The notes beneath the pieces were generated by a model. The model was not told the DNA's origin and made no database searches. It worked only from the letters and a program-made list of their open reading frames with translations. A stretch of DNA of 64,000 bases, taken from an uncultured Roseicyclus sp. Its GTDB lineage: Bacteria; Pseudomonadota; Alphaproteobacteria; Rhodobacterales; Rhodobacteraceae. This document shows, in pieces, positions 1 through 12,220 of this stretch (its first letter is position 1; each line of letters begins with the position of its first letter). Position numbers and translations under genes: made by a program. The stretch spans positions 1-64,000 of the forward strand of contig CANMRT010000002.1 of assembly GCA_947500415.1 (NCBI GenBank), given 5' to 3'.

Positions 1-76
1 CGGTTGTAGCTCAGTTGGTTAGAGTACCGGCCTGTCACGCCGGGGGTCGCGGGTTCGAGCCCCGTCAACCGCGCCA
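1..76 (+). tRNA. tRNA-Asp (GTC), first copy, cut by one base at the window edge
   Basis: Cloverleaf with anticodon GTC in a loop closed by a CCGGC/GCCGG stem, the standard T-arm GGTTCGAGCC, and an encoded CCA end. The first G of the acceptor stem falls just outside the window. From the second base on, it is identical to the copy 33 bases downstream, so the two are a tandem duplication and probably co-transcribed. Confidence 0.97.
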
Positions 77-108
77 CCACCCTCTGCACGAAGGCCCTTG
101 GCGGATGC

Positions 109-185
109 GCGGTTGTAGCTCAGTTGGTTAGAGTACCGGCCTGTCACGCCGGGGGTCGCGGGTTCGAGCCCCGTCAACCGCGCCA
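109..185 (+). tRNA. tRNA-Asp (GTC), second tandem copy
   Basis: Complete 77-base tRNA with acceptor stem GCGGTTG/CAACCGC, anticodon GTC and encoded CCA. It repeats the preceding tRNA exactly. GTC-anticodon tRNA-Asp is the substrate of queuosine insertion and of GluQRS, which is also encoded in this window at 9275-10114. Confidence 0.98.
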
Positions 186-259
186 CTTTTCCCTTGAATG
201 AATGTCGACACAACCCCGGCAGGATTGCAGCTATGGCGCGCGCGCCCTAGACCGAATGC

Positions 260-952
260 ATGGTCCGCCTCGCGTATCCCATTTGCCTTGTTGCAGCTCT
301 TGCGGCCTCAAAGTCGGCCTTGGCGGAACCTCTGGTATTCCCCATCGAAGAAGTTCTGGCGCTCGGAAACTTGGCGTATTCCAGCGCAGACACGTTTGAA
401 GACAGTCTCGCGGCCATCCTGCCAAACCTTCGGCGTGAGCCGTCTGAGGCGCTTGCAACCCAGGATGATCCGTTCCGTTGGGCGATGGGCGGCACATTTG
501 GCGGGGAAGGGGCAAGTGCCGTGCCCGGTGCGATCTTTGGATGTGCCCGTTATGGCATCCACACGCGCGATCTGTTCGCTGAACACGGCTTCGCGCGGCC
601 CGAGACCTTCGGTTTGATGGGAGAGGTCCTGCCGCTCTCCGATGACGATGAGGTCTGGCCCGAGGCCGCCGTCGCCCGGCTGCATTGCACATTCATCTGG
701 GACGACGCCGAAACGGTTGCCATCATGCCGGAACACTTGGCCTTGGCGGCATTGTTCCAGGTGTTCGAGGCTGTTGATCAGGGCGAAGACAGCAACTTGT
801 TCCTCCCTCTGCTGGGGGAAGGTGGGTTCCGGTTCTTTGCAACCAACGGCCCGAATGACTCGGTGGTTTGGCTGGAAAGTGGCGACGTGATCCTGACCAA
901 CGGACATCAGCAGGTTTCGTTTCGTGCGTTCCTGATTGGCGGCGCGGTTTGA
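260..952 (+). CDS. Secreted protein of unknown function
   Basis: The 230-residue product starts with a clear Sec signal peptide: Arg at position 3, a hydrophobic core, and a probable cut after ALA near residue 22. The mature part is acidic and has no transmembrane segment. It contains two cysteines, one in GCARYG and one in LHCTF, that could form a disulfide in the periplasm. No family is recognised. The gene lies alone between the tRNA-Asp pair and the convergent mnmA gene, so context does not suggest a role. GC3 is in line with neighbouring genes, which supports it being a real gene. Confidence 0.75.
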   Translation: MVRLAYPICLVAALAASKSALAEPLVFPIEEVLALGNLAYSSADTFEDSLAAILPNLRREPSEALATQDDPFRWAMGGTFGGEGASAVPGAIFGCARYGIHTRDLFAEHGFARPETFGLMGEVLPLSDDDEVWPEAAVARLHCTFIWDDAETVAIMPEHLALAALFQVFEAVDQGEDSNLFLPLLGEGGFRFFATNGPNDSVVWLESGDVILTNGHQQVSFRAFLIGGAV

Positions 953-1010
953 GACGATGGGGAAGGGGGCGCTGCTCCCGGAGGTCTACCTGCCAAGATG
1001 AAGGAACGGG

Positions 1011-2153
1011 TCAGCCCCGGTGAATCCAACCACCGCCGAAGATGCGGCTATCGTTTGGATCATAGAACACACAGGCCTGGCCCGGGCTGACGCCTTCTTC
1101 GGCAACGACCAATTCCACCTCGGCCTCAGTCGGTGAAATAGGCCGGATGGTGGCCGCGCGGGGCGGACGGGTGGAGCGGATTTTGACTTCCAGATCCCAG
1201 CTCTCGCGGCTGTCGAAGGGCGCGTCGCCAAGCCAGTTGATCTCCCGCACCGGAACGGTCCGCTTTGAAAGCGCCTCTTTCGGGCCAACGATCACACGGC
1301 GCGTGTCGGGGTCCAGTTTCACCACATAAAGTGGATCGCTTAGGCCACCGATGCCAAGCCCGCGTCGCTGCCCGATCGTGTAATGGATAACACCGCGATG
1401 CTCGGCCAGCACGTTGCCATCCATATCAACAATCTCACCGGGATCAGCTGCACCGGGGCGCAGTTTCTCGATCACAGCGGCGTAGTTTCCGTTGGGCACA
1501 AAGCAGATGTCCTGACTGTCGGGCTTGTCCGCCACGCTCAACCCGTATTTCGCGGCCAGCGCGCGGGTCTCCGCCTTGCTCGCCAGATGCCCAAGCGGGA
1601 AGCGCAGGTAGTCGAGCTGTTCTTGCGTGGTAGAGAACAGGAAATAGCTTTGATCGCGTGCGGCGTCGGCGGCGGAATGCAGCTCCGCCTTTTGCGGGCC
1701 CATCATGCGCTGGATATAGTGGCCAGTCGCCATGCAATCGGCGTCGAGGTCTTTCGCCGTCCCGAGGAGGTCTTTGAATTTCACCCGCTCATTGCAGCGA
1801 ATGCAGGGCACAGGGGTCGCGCCCGCCAGATAGCTATCGGCGAATTCGTCGATCACGGCGTCTTTGAAGACATTCTCGTAGTCCAGCACGTAATGGGGAA
1901 AACCCATCGTCTCGGCCACGCGCGCAGCGTCACGGATATCAAGCCCGGCACAGCACGCGCCCTTCTTGGCCAGCGCAGCTCCATGGTCGTAAAGCTGCAA
2001 GGTGACCCCCACAACGTCATAGCCTTCCTCAGCCAATTGCGCGGCCACCACCGACGAATCCACGCCGCCCGACATCGCCACGACAACGCGGGTGTCCTGC
2101 GGGGCTTTCGCAAAGCCGAGGGAATTGAGGCCTGCGGGCCGGTCGAGTGCCAT
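1011..2153 (-). CDS. mnmA: tRNA-specific 2-thiouridylase MnmA
   Basis: MnmA thiolates U34 of tRNA-Lys, -Glu and -Gln in the cytoplasm, using ATP and a persulfide relay. The 380-residue product has the N-type ATP pyrophosphatase loop SGGVDSS near its start, the first catalytic cysteine in the PCIRCNE segment and the second in SQDICFVP. Both cysteines needed for catalysis are therefore present. The start at 2153 (MALDRP) is preferred over the upstream one at 2213 because it gives the family's usual length and has an AAGG nine bases upstream. The 3' end converges on the secreted-protein gene. Confidence 0.95.
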   Translation of the reverse strand: MALDRPAGLNSLGFAKAPQDTRVVVAMSGGVDSSVVAAQLAEEGYDVVGVTLQLYDHGAALAKKGACCAGLDIRDAARVAETMGFPHYVLDYENVFKDAVIDEFADSYLAGATPVPCIRCNERVKFKDLLGTAKDLDADCMATGHYIQRMMGPQKAELHSAADAARDQSYFLFSTTQEQLDYLRFPLGHLASKAETRALAAKYGLSVADKPDSQDICFVPNGNYAAVIEKLRPGAADPGEIVDMDGNVLAEHRGVIHYTIGQRRGLGIGGLSDPLYVVKLDPDTRRVIVGPKEALSKRTVPVREINWLGDAPFDSRESWDLEVKIRSTRPPRAATIRPISPTEAEVELVVAEEGVSPGQACVFYDPNDSRIFGGGWIHRG

Positions 2154-2286
2154 GGGATCATGCCTTATCGGAAGGGTGCCGCACGCATATAGGAAAAAGG
2201 CGAGACATCTCAAGGCGCGCTTACCCGATCTTAAGGCTCAACGGTCATGGTGGCCCCGACCCAAGAACAAGACCGACGAGGCCGAG

Positions 2287-2562
2287 ATGTATATTCGCAA
2301 GATCCAGGGGCCCCATGCGGTGACGCTGCCCAATGGTGAAACCCTAACCCGATCCGACCTGCCTTCCCCCAAGACGACACGGTGGGTGGCCAGCCGCAAA
2401 GCGGCCGTGGTCCATGCGGTCGATCATGGACTTTTGACCGCGGAGGAGGCGATTCGTACCTATTCTCTGTCGGAAGAGGAATTGGAAAGCTGGCGGGAAG
2501 CCGTCTCGCGATTTGGGGAAAAAGCCCTGAAAACAACGGCTCTGCAACAATTCAGACAATAA
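2287..2562 (+). CDS. sciP: DUF1153 protein, SciP-type CtrA inhibitor
   Basis: The 91-residue protein matches the DUF1153 family: an N-terminal MYIRKIQGP segment, then a helix-turn-helix region with RWVASRKAAVVHAV and SLSEEELESWR. In Caulobacter this family is represented by SciP, which binds CtrA and blocks activation of its promoters. An open frame extends further upstream to 2092, but the family start is the ATG at 2287. The gene lies directly upstream of ctrA on the same strand, an arrangement common in Rhodobacterales. The function is inferred from family and position. Confidence 0.9.
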   Translation: MYIRKIQGPHAVTLPNGETLTRSDLPSPKTTRWVASRKAAVVHAVDHGLLTAEEAIRTYSLSEEELESWREAVSRFGEKALKTTALQQFRQ

Positions 2563-2606
2563 AAGACGAAAAAAAAGTGATGTTTTTGAGAATTTGGCGA
2601 GTGACG

Positions 2607-2622
2607 GTAACGTGTAATTAAC
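2607..2622 (+). promoter_or_regulatory. CtrA-like binding site upstream of ctrA
   Basis: GTAA, seven bases, then TTAAC: one mismatch from the Caulobacter consensus TTAA-N7-TTAAC. The right half continues as TTAACCAT, the known half-site form. It ends 52 bases before the ctrA ATG in the sciP-ctrA gap, which fits autoregulation. Inferred from the motif only. Confidence 0.6.
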
Positions 2623-2673
2623 CATTTCGGCGAAAAGTGAATCGCAACGGACGAGATTACTTGGAGAGAGCTG

Positions 2674-3384
2674 ATGCGGGTTCTGCTAGTCGAAGACGAT
2701 CCTACCACATCGCGCAGCATCGAAATGATGCTGAAACACGCGAACCTCAATGTCTATTCAACCGACCTTGGGGAAGAGGGAATGGACCTCGCCAAGCTCT
2801 ATGACTACGACATCATCCTTCTGGATCTGAACCTGCCTGATGTTTCCGGCCACGAGGTCTTGCGCCACCTGCGTACGGCCCGGGTAGAAACGCCGATCTT
2901 GATCCTGTCGGGCCTCGATGATCCTGAAAATAAGCTCAAAGGCTTCGGCTTCGGTGCCGACGACTACTTGACCAAACCCTTCCACCGCGAAGAACTGGTT
3001 GCTCGGATCCACGCGATCATTCGCCGGTCCAAGGGCCACGCCCAATCCGTGATTGATACCGGCCTGATCTCCGTCAACCTCGACGCCAAGACGGTCGACG
3101 TCGAAGGCGCGCCGGTGCATTTGACCGGCAAGGAATATCAGATGCTGGAGCTGCTTTCGCTCCGCAAGGGCACGACGTTGACCAAAGAGATGTTCCTCAA
3201 TCATTTGTACGGCGGCATGGATGAGCCTGAATTGAAGATTATCGACGTCTTCATTTGCAAGCTTCGCAAGAAATTGGCCGAAGCCACCGGTGGCGATACC
3301 TATATCGAAACGGTGTGGGGCCGTGGGTATGTTCTTCGCGATCCGGCACCAGCGGCGCAGCTTGACATGGCCGCAACCGGTTAG
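2674..3384 (+). CDS. ctrA: Cell-cycle response regulator CtrA
   Basis: A 236-residue OmpR-type response regulator. The receiver domain (about 1-120) has the acidic pair in VEDDP, the phospho-acceptor aspartate in LLDLNLPD, and the conserved lysine in LTKPF. The winged-helix domain (about 125-225) has KEYQMLELL and ends with [11 protein letters not shown]. The spacing and sequence are typical of CtrA, which in Rhodobacterales controls motility, gene transfer agents and other late functions rather than viability. A GGAGAG ribosome site lies just upstream. SciP is encoded immediately before it. Confidence 0.97.
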   Translation: MRVLLVEDDPTTSRSIEMMLKHANLNVYSTDLGEEGMDLAKLYDYDIILLDLNLPDVSGHEVLRHLRTARVETPILILSGLDDPENKLKGFGFGADDYLTKPFHREELVARIHAIIRRSKGHAQSVIDTGLISVNLDAKTVDVEGAPVHLTGKEYQMLELLSLRKGTTLTKEMFLNHLYGGMDEPELKIIDVFICKLRKKLAEATGGDTYIETVWGRGYVLRDPAPAAQLDMAATG

Positions 3385-3410
3385 ACCCAATAGCTGCAGC
3401 ACAGCAGGCG

Positions 3411-3442
3411 AACGGCCCGGGAATGCCTCGGGCCGTTTTCTT
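3411..3442 (+). terminator. Rho-independent terminator of ctrA
   Basis: Perfect 9-bp stem AACGGCCCG / CGGGCCGTT with a nine-base loop, followed by TTCTT. It sits 27 bases after the ctrA stop codon and separates it from ligA. Confidence 0.85.
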
Positions 3443-3506
3443 ATGCCATGCGAGATCCCATGCGCCGCATCTCTGGACCAACCGCGCCGGGCGACCTATC
3501 ACCTGA

Positions 3507-7884
<4,378 letters not shown>

Positions 7885-7897
7885 CCCAAGGGAAACG

Positions 7898-7917
7898 GAA
7901 CAAAACGCGTTTTGTTC
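7898..7917. promoter_or_regulatory. Perfect 20-bp palindrome
   Basis: GAACAAAACG is followed directly by its reverse complement, with no loop. It lies 13 bases after the recG stop and shares its last GTTC with a tandem repeat of TGTTCTCAAA (7913-7922 and 7923-7932). With an AT-rich stem and no loop it is more likely a dimer-binding site than a terminator. Confidence 0.55.
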
Positions 7918-7923
7918 TCAAAT

Positions 7924-7938
7924 GTTCTCAAAAAGTTC
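7924..7938 (+). promoter_or_regulatory. LexA (SOS) box, alphaproteobacterial type
   Basis: GTTC-TCAAAAA-GTTC matches exactly the GTTC-N7-GTTC operator described for LexA in Rhodobacter and other alphaproteobacteria. A third GTTC lies at 7914-7917. A plausible -10 hexamer TACAAT follows at 7941-7946, so bound LexA would overlap the promoter of the 40-residue gene at 8007. Confidence 0.75.
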
Positions 7939-8006
7939 TTTACAATTTTAACGACACATGAGAACAAAGGGTCAACAAGACGTTAACCAAGCCTTCGGAG
8001 GTCGCC

Positions 8007-8129
8007 ATGATCCGCCAAACCACTCAGATCCTTTCCCGGTCCCGCACCACGTTGATGTATGACCTGACGGGTGTCGTGGCTTTGGCTGCGATGACCATCG
8101 GAATGCTGTTCCTTCCGGGCGTCATGTAA
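8007..8129 (+). CDS. 40-residue single-pass membrane protein, predicted SOS-induced
   Basis: A short gene with a strong ribosome site GGAGG five bases before its ATG. The product has a basic N-terminal half (arginines in ILSRSRTT), then one hydrophobic helix at about residues 21-40 (starting TGVVALAAMTIG), predicting an inner-membrane peptide with a cytoplasmic N-terminus. It follows a LexA box and is closed by a strong terminator, so it is a self-contained SOS-type unit. In Caulobacter, SidA is a small SOS-induced membrane inhibitor of division. A similar role here is inference from size, topology and promoter, not sequence identity. Confidence 0.7.
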   Translation: MIRQTTQILSRSRTTLMYDLTGVVALAAMTIGMLFLPGVM

Positions 8130-8249
8130 CGTCTTTTCTATTTCTGCCTGCGGTCCATTTTGGGTTTCGGCCTAAGCGATTTGTCCCCGCTTACGCCATC
8201 TGACGATCCCTCAGCTCCCTGCCTCGGAGCGCCTCGGATACGCATTCCT

Positions 8250-8289
8250 CCGCCGCCATCCTGCCCCGGATGTGCGGCGGTTTTTTTTT
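8250..8289 (+). terminator. Strong rho-independent terminator
   Basis: Stem of CCGCCGC plus CATCC pairing with GGATG and GCGGCGG (one bulged T), six-base loop, then nine T residues at 8281-8289. It ends the small-protein transcript. The 120 bases between that gene and the stem hold no recognisable feature. Confidence 0.92.
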
Positions 8290-8309
8290 GAGCGTTTGTA
8301 TGGGAGAAT

Positions 8310-8762
8310 TCAGGCGCAGGCGGCGCGTTCGGCCTCGGCCATGGCTTCTGCGGTGGCTTCCAGCGCCAGAAGGATCGAGGCATGGCGATTGCGATAATCC
8401 CGCGCGGGTTCCAGAACTTCATAGCCGTCAAAGGGCGCGGCTGGCACCGGCCCGCCATCTTTCAGCATCGCGCGCAAGGCGTCCCGCGTGGCCTCAACAT
8501 CCACCCGGCTGCGGCCGAGAACATGTTGCCCAAGGATCGCGGCAGAGGCCTGACCCAAGGCACAGGCCTTCACGTCCTGCGCAAACCGCGTGATCTCGCC
8601 ATTGGTGACATCCAGATCAACCGTCACCGTTGACCCACACAAAGGCGCACGTTTCTTGACGCTGGCCTGCGGCCCGTCGAGCCGCCCGCGATGGGGAATA
8701 TCTGCCGCCAGCCCAAGAATGCGCTGGGAGTAGAGCTTTATCAGGTCGCTGTCGCTGGCCAT
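8310..8762 (-). CDS. NifU/IscU-like iron-sulfur scaffold protein
   Basis: A 150-residue protein of the NifU N-terminal (IscU/SufU) fold. Two of the three expected cluster ligands are visible: the cysteine in APLCGS and the one in KACALGQAS. The third cysteine, normally near the C-terminal helix after an Arg/Lys-rich turn, is replaced: the segment reads NRHASILLALEA. The protein may be a divergent scaffold or carrier rather than a full IscU. It is divergent from hisI, and no other Fe-S assembly gene is nearby. Family assignment is confident; activity is not. Confidence 0.8.
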   Translation of the reverse strand: MASDSDLIKLYSQRILGLAADIPHRGRLDGPQASVKKRAPLCGSTVTVDLDVTNGEITRFAQDVKACALGQASAAILGQHVLGRSRVDVEATRDALRAMLKDGGPVPAAPFDGYEVLEPARDYRNRHASILLALEATAEAMAEAERAACA

Positions 8763-8828
8763 GGCTTTGCCTTTTGATCCGTCCTCCCATAGGTAGCGGC
8801 GGTGATCTGATTTGCAAAGAGGTGCGAC

Positions 8829-9188
8829 ATGCCCGCCTTCGATCCCTCAAGCCTTTGTTACGACGCCAAAGGTCTGATCCCCTGCATCGCGCAGGCGGAC
8901 GGCACGGGCGAAGTTCTGATGATGGCGTGGATGAATGCCGATGCGGTGGCGCGCACGCTTGAGACCGGCCGCGTGACCTATTGGAGCCGCTCGCGGCAGG
9001 CGTTCTGGGTCAAGGGCGAGACCTCCGGCCACACGCAAGAGTTGGTCGATCTGCGGGTGGATTGCGACCGGGATTGCCTGTTGGCCATCGTGCGGCAAAC
9101 GGGGCCTGCGTGTCACACGAACCGGCGGGTGTGTTTCTATACGTCTGTCACTTCGGGTGAAGAGGTTGAGTTAATGGCGCCGGAGTAA
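8829..9188 (+). CDS. hisI: Phosphoribosyl-AMP cyclohydrolase HisI
   Basis: HisI opens the purine ring of phosphoribosyl-AMP, the third step of histidine synthesis. The 119-residue single-domain enzyme shows the metal-binding region VDCDRDC, the later cysteine in GPACHTNRR, and the active-site segment YWSRSRQAFWVKGETSGH. There is no fused HisE domain, as is usual in alphaproteobacteria. It stands alone here, divergent from the Fe-S scaffold-like gene. A hairpin starts one base after the stop codon. Confidence 0.96.
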   Translation: MPAFDPSSLCYDAKGLIPCIAQADGTGEVLMMAWMNADAVARTLETGRVTYWSRSRQAFWVKGETSGHTQELVDLRVDCDRDCLLAIVRQTGPACHTNRRVCFYTSVTSGEEVELMAPE

Positions 9189-9189
9189 G

Positions 9190-9209
9190 CGGTTGCAAGG
9201 TTGCAACCG
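9190..9209. repeat. Hairpin after hisI (recurrent GGTTGCA/TGCAACC element, copy 1)
   Basis: Perfect arms CGGTTGCAA / TTGCAACCG separated by two bases. It is followed by a CAAGT...GAAA stretch and T7 about 35 bases on. A closely similar hairpin and downstream stretch occurs after the CorC-type gene at 38001-38020. It may be a terminator-like or 3'-UTR RNA element. Confidence 0.55.
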
Positions 9210-9274
9210 GGGGTCAAGTTACGGAAAGAAAACGATAAAGCTGTTTTTTTAGCCCAGTCCCAAAGGTTTCGGTG

Positions 9275-10114
9275 TCACAGCCCAACCAGCGCGCGGATAT
9301 CCTGCGGGCTTGCTCCATCCTCTCGATACTTTTGGATCGCACGGGCATCGTCGCGTTTGGCTAGGCGCTTTCCCGCCTCATCCCGGATCAAGCGGTGATG
9401 GTGGTAATAGGGGATCGGGACCTCCAGCAGATGCGCCAGAAGGACATGGATCGGCGTGGCGTCGAACAGGTCCATGCCGCGTGTGACCAGGCTGATATTC
9501 TGCGCCGTGTCGTCGACCACAACACAAAGGTGGTAGGCGGCGGCCTGACCTTTGCGGGCCACCACAACATCGCCGACGCCCTGCACCATGAGCTTTGGAT
9601 CAAGGGCATGGCGACCGGGTTTTTCTGGCCCCGTCTCATAGAAGGACGGCAATGGCCCGCGCTGCATGGCTTCTGCCATATTCAGCCGGATTGCATCGTC
9701 GGGCTTCATATCCGATATGGGCCGCCCCCGGCAGGTGCCGGGATAGATGCGCCCGTCGGGGCCGAATTCCGGCACGCCCTCTTGCGGAGCACCAGCCGCA
9801 GCCGCGATGTCAGCGCGGGAGCAGGAACAAGGGTAGATCAGGTCCAGAGCGTCCAACTGTGCCAGAGCTGCGCGAAACCGGCCCCCGGAGCGGGATTGGC
9901 GCAGGACCGGTTCGGGCCAGCTGAGGCCCAACCACGCAAGATCCTCGAACGCCATTTCCTCATATTCCGGTTTGGAGCGGACCCGGTCGATATCGTCCAT
10001 CCGTAGAAGGAACGTGCCACCCGCCGCCTGCGCAAGATCGAAGGCGGTTAGGGCCGAGAAGGCATGGCCCAGATGCAAAGGCCCCGTGGGCGAGGGCGCG
10101 AAGCGAGTGATCAC
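9275..10114 (-). CDS. gluQRS: Glutamyl-queuosine tRNA(Asp) synthetase GluQRS
   Basis: GluQRS is a truncated GluRS paralogue that attaches glutamate to queuosine-34 of tRNA-Asp. The 279-residue product has the class I signature FAPSPTGPLHLGHA, a zinc site made by CSC and a later YPGTC, and a KMSKS-like KRLAKRD motif near the C-terminus. It lacks the C-terminal anticodon-binding domain of full GluRS, as expected. Its start overlaps the stop of the upstream methyltransferase gene by four bases, so both are translated from one mRNA. Confidence 0.94.
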   Translation of the reverse strand: MITRFAPSPTGPLHLGHAFSALTAFDLAQAAGGTFLLRMDDIDRVRSKPEYEEMAFEDLAWLGLSWPEPVLRQSRSGGRFRAALAQLDALDLIYPCSCSRADIAAAAGAPQEGVPEFGPDGRIYPGTCRGRPISDMKPDDAIRLNMAEAMQRGPLPSFYETGPEKPGRHALDPKLMVQGVGDVVVARKGQAAAYHLCVVVDDTAQNISLVTRGMDLFDATPIHVLLAHLLEVPIPYYHHHRLIRDEAGKRLAKRDDARAIQKYREDGASPQDIRALVGL

Positions 10115-10707
10115 GACTTGCGCAGGATGTAGATCGACGACTTCATGTCCTTGCCGGGCAGGTGATCGCCGTAGGCCTCGTGGATCAGCGTCGCACTGTC
10201 TTGCGCCGCAGCGAGCGCGTCCATGTAGCTTTCGTCGGCCAAAGTTGCGTCGTTGTAGCTGAACCCTAGCAATCCGTCCTTCGGCAGTGCGTCCAGCAAC
10301 GTAGGCAGCGTGTCAGCCGGAGCAGCCCCAAGGCTCACGACGCCGATGGCGGCCATCACGGAATATCCGTCCGGCGGAGCGTCGCCTGGTCCGCTGGCCC
10401 AAGTGTTGCGGTAAGCGCCGGTCGCCTGCGCCTTTTCCAACATTTCGGGCGTGATGTCGGTGCCATCGACATTCGTGAATCCTTGGGCGGCCAAAGCCAT
10501 GCCCGACAAGCCGGTGCCGCATCCGAAATCCAGTACAGGTGCGCTCAGATCAGGCGCGGCCTCGGCCAAAGCCACTGCCAGTCGCCCGGGCGTCGCGTAG
10601 CCCGCGCCTTGCACGTCGGCGTCATATGTCGCGGCCCAGTCGCGGTAGATGTCTCGGGTCTCTTCAGGCGAGCGGGGCTGCCACAGCGGTTTGTCGAAAG
10701 TTGCCAT
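10111..10707 (-). CDS. Class I SAM-dependent methyltransferase
   Basis: A 198-residue protein with the Rossmann-type methyltransferase core: motif I VLDFGCGTGLSG, an acidic post-I residue in VDGTDITPEML, and a later GLLGFSYND strand. No substrate can be inferred from the sequence. It overlaps gluQRS by four bases, so it may act on tRNA or simply share the transcript. A start at 10707 gives the complete fold with a conserved-looking N-terminus. Family is secure, function unknown. Confidence 0.85.
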   Translation of the reverse strand: MATFDKPLWQPRSPEETRDIYRDWAATYDADVQGAGYATPGRLAVALAEAAPDLSAPVLDFGCGTGLSGMALAAQGFTNVDGTDITPEMLEKAQATGAYRNTWASGPGDAPPDGYSVMAAIGVVSLGAAPADTLPTLLDALPKDGLLGFSYNDATLADESYMDALAAAQDSATLIHEAYGDHLPGKDMKSSIYILRKS

Positions 10708-10745
10708 AGCGCGACGTTAGACCTGAGGCGCGCCTGCCGTCCAGA

Positions 10746-12098
10746 TCACTCCGCCGCGCGCGCCTGCGGCGACAGCCAGCCGGTCCAATCGGCCTTGGCG
10801 CGATCCGTGTATGCCTTGTAGCGATCCTTGCGTCCGCGTCGTCCTCCTTTGAGGCCTTCGACGGGCGGGAACAGCCCGAAGTTCACGTTCATCGGCTGGA
10901 ACGTCTTGGCCTCGGCCCCACCGGTGATGTGGGTGACAAGCGCGCCCATCGCGGTCGTGTTGGGAACAGCCGGCAGGCTTTGCCCATGGTGCTCGGCAGC
11001 CGCAAGGCGGCCAGCGAGCAGGCCCATGGAGGCGCTTTCCACGTATCCTTCGACGCCCGTAATCTGGCCCGCAAACCGAATATGGGGCTTGGAGCGCATT
11101 CGCATCTGGTCATCCAGCAACGTCGGCGAATTGATGAACGTATTCCGATGGATGCCGCCAAGACGCGCAAAGCTCGCTTCATGAAGCCCGGGAATCATAG
11201 CAAAAACAGACTTTTGCGCCCCATACTTCATCTTGGTCTGGAAGCCTACGATATTGTAGAGCGTGCCTAACGCGTTGTCGCGGCGCAGCTGGACAACGGC
11301 CCAGGCCTTGGTCTGCGGATCGTGGGGGTTGGTCAGACCCACAGGCTTCATCGGTCCATGGCGCAGCGTCTCGCGGCCCCGTTCGGCCATCACCTCAATG
11401 GGTAGGCAGCCGTCAAAGTATGTCGCCGTCTCGCCTTCCTTGAATTCCGTCTTGTCGGCTTCCAACAACGCGTCAATTAAGGCCTCATAGTCGTCCTTCG
11501 TCATCGGGCAATTGATATAGGCTTCCCGCTCTTCCTGCGTCTCGCCCTTGTCGTAGCGCGATTGCCGCCAGGCCACGTCCATATCAATCGTGTCGGCATA
11601 GACGATAGGGGCGATGGCGTCGAAGAAGGCGAGGCTCTCCTGGCCTGCCTCATCTGCAATCGCTTGCGCCAGCGCACCGCCTGTCAAAGGACCAGTGGCA
11701 ATGATCGTGGGCCCACTTTCAGGAAGCCCAGTGATCTCATCCGCCACGATCTCAATATTCGGATGGGCGCGCAATTTGGCGGTGACGGCCTCCGCGAACG
11801 GGTCGCGGTCCACCGCCAGAGCCCCACCGGCGGGCAGTTTGTGGGCGTCAGCCGTCGTCATGATAATGGATCCCGCCGCGCGCATTTCCCAATGCAGCAG
11901 GCCCACGGCGTTCTGTTCATCGTCGTCCGAGCGGAAGGAATTTGAGCACACCATCTCAGCCAGATTGCCGGTGCGATGGGCGAAGGTTTCCACCTTGGGA
12001 CGCATCTCGATGATGCGTACGTTCAGGCCTGCATTGGCGGCTTGCCATGCGGCCTCGGACCCGGCCATGCCGCCGCCGATGATTGTGAGATCTGTCAT
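10746..12098 (-). CDS. trmFO: Folate-dependent tRNA (uracil-54) methyltransferase TrmFO
   Basis: TrmFO makes ribothymidine at tRNA position 54, using methylenetetrahydrofolate and FADH2. The 450-residue product starts with the FAD-binding motif [13 protein letters not shown] and has the [11 protein letters not shown] segment, the [10 protein letters not shown] region and the C-terminal [10 protein letters not shown] motif. It resembles the MnmG family but is shorter. The ATG at 12098 begins just before the FAD motif; an upstream in-frame start would add an unlikely 25 residues. A terminator from the gene behind it lies only 29 bases upstream, so trmFO has its own promoter. Confidence 0.95.
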   Translation of the reverse strand: MTDLTIIGGGMAGSEAAWQAANAGLNVRIIEMRPKVETFAHRTGNLAEMVCSNSFRSDDDEQNAVGLLHWEMRAAGSIIMTTADAHKLPAGGALAVDRDPFAEAVTAKLRAHPNIEIVADEITGLPESGPTIIATGPLTGGALAQAIADEAGQESLAFFDAIAPIVYADTIDMDVAWRQSRYDKGETQEEREAYINCPMTKDDYEALIDALLEADKTEFKEGETATYFDGCLPIEVMAERGRETLRHGPMKPVGLTNPHDPQTKAWAVVQLRRDNALGTLYNIVGFQTKMKYGAQKSVFAMIPGLHEASFARLGGIHRNTFINSPTLLDDQMRMRSKPHIRFAGQITGVEGYVESASMGLLAGRLAAAEHHGQSLPAVPNTTAMGALVTHITGGAEAKTFQPMNVNFGLFPPVEGLKGGRRGRKDRYKAYTDRAKADWTGWLSPQARAAE

Positions 12099-12126
12099 GG
12101 GGGGGATGTATGCGAGTTGCCACAAA

Positions 12127-12163
12127 AGGAAAAGAGCCGCCCAGTCTTGATGATGGGCGGCTC
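12127..12163 (-). terminator. Terminator of the DoxX-like gene
   Basis: Perfect 10-bp stem GAGCCGCCCA / TGGGCGGCTC with a ten-base loop. Read on the minus strand it is followed by TTTTCCTTTT. It lies between the stop of the membrane-protein gene and the start of trmFO. Confidence 0.9.
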
Positions 12164-12220
12164 CAATGGGCAATTAGTTGTTTCGTCCGCGCGCCGAGGT
12201 CCAATCGGCGACTGGGGGTA

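Noticed and set aside
755-780. GTTC-N5-GTTC inside the first secreted-protein gene as a LexA box.
   Set aside because: Spacing is five, not seven, and it lies inside a coding region.
7898-7917. The 20-bp palindrome as a rho-independent terminator for recG.
   Set aside because: AT-rich stem, no loop and no T run after it.
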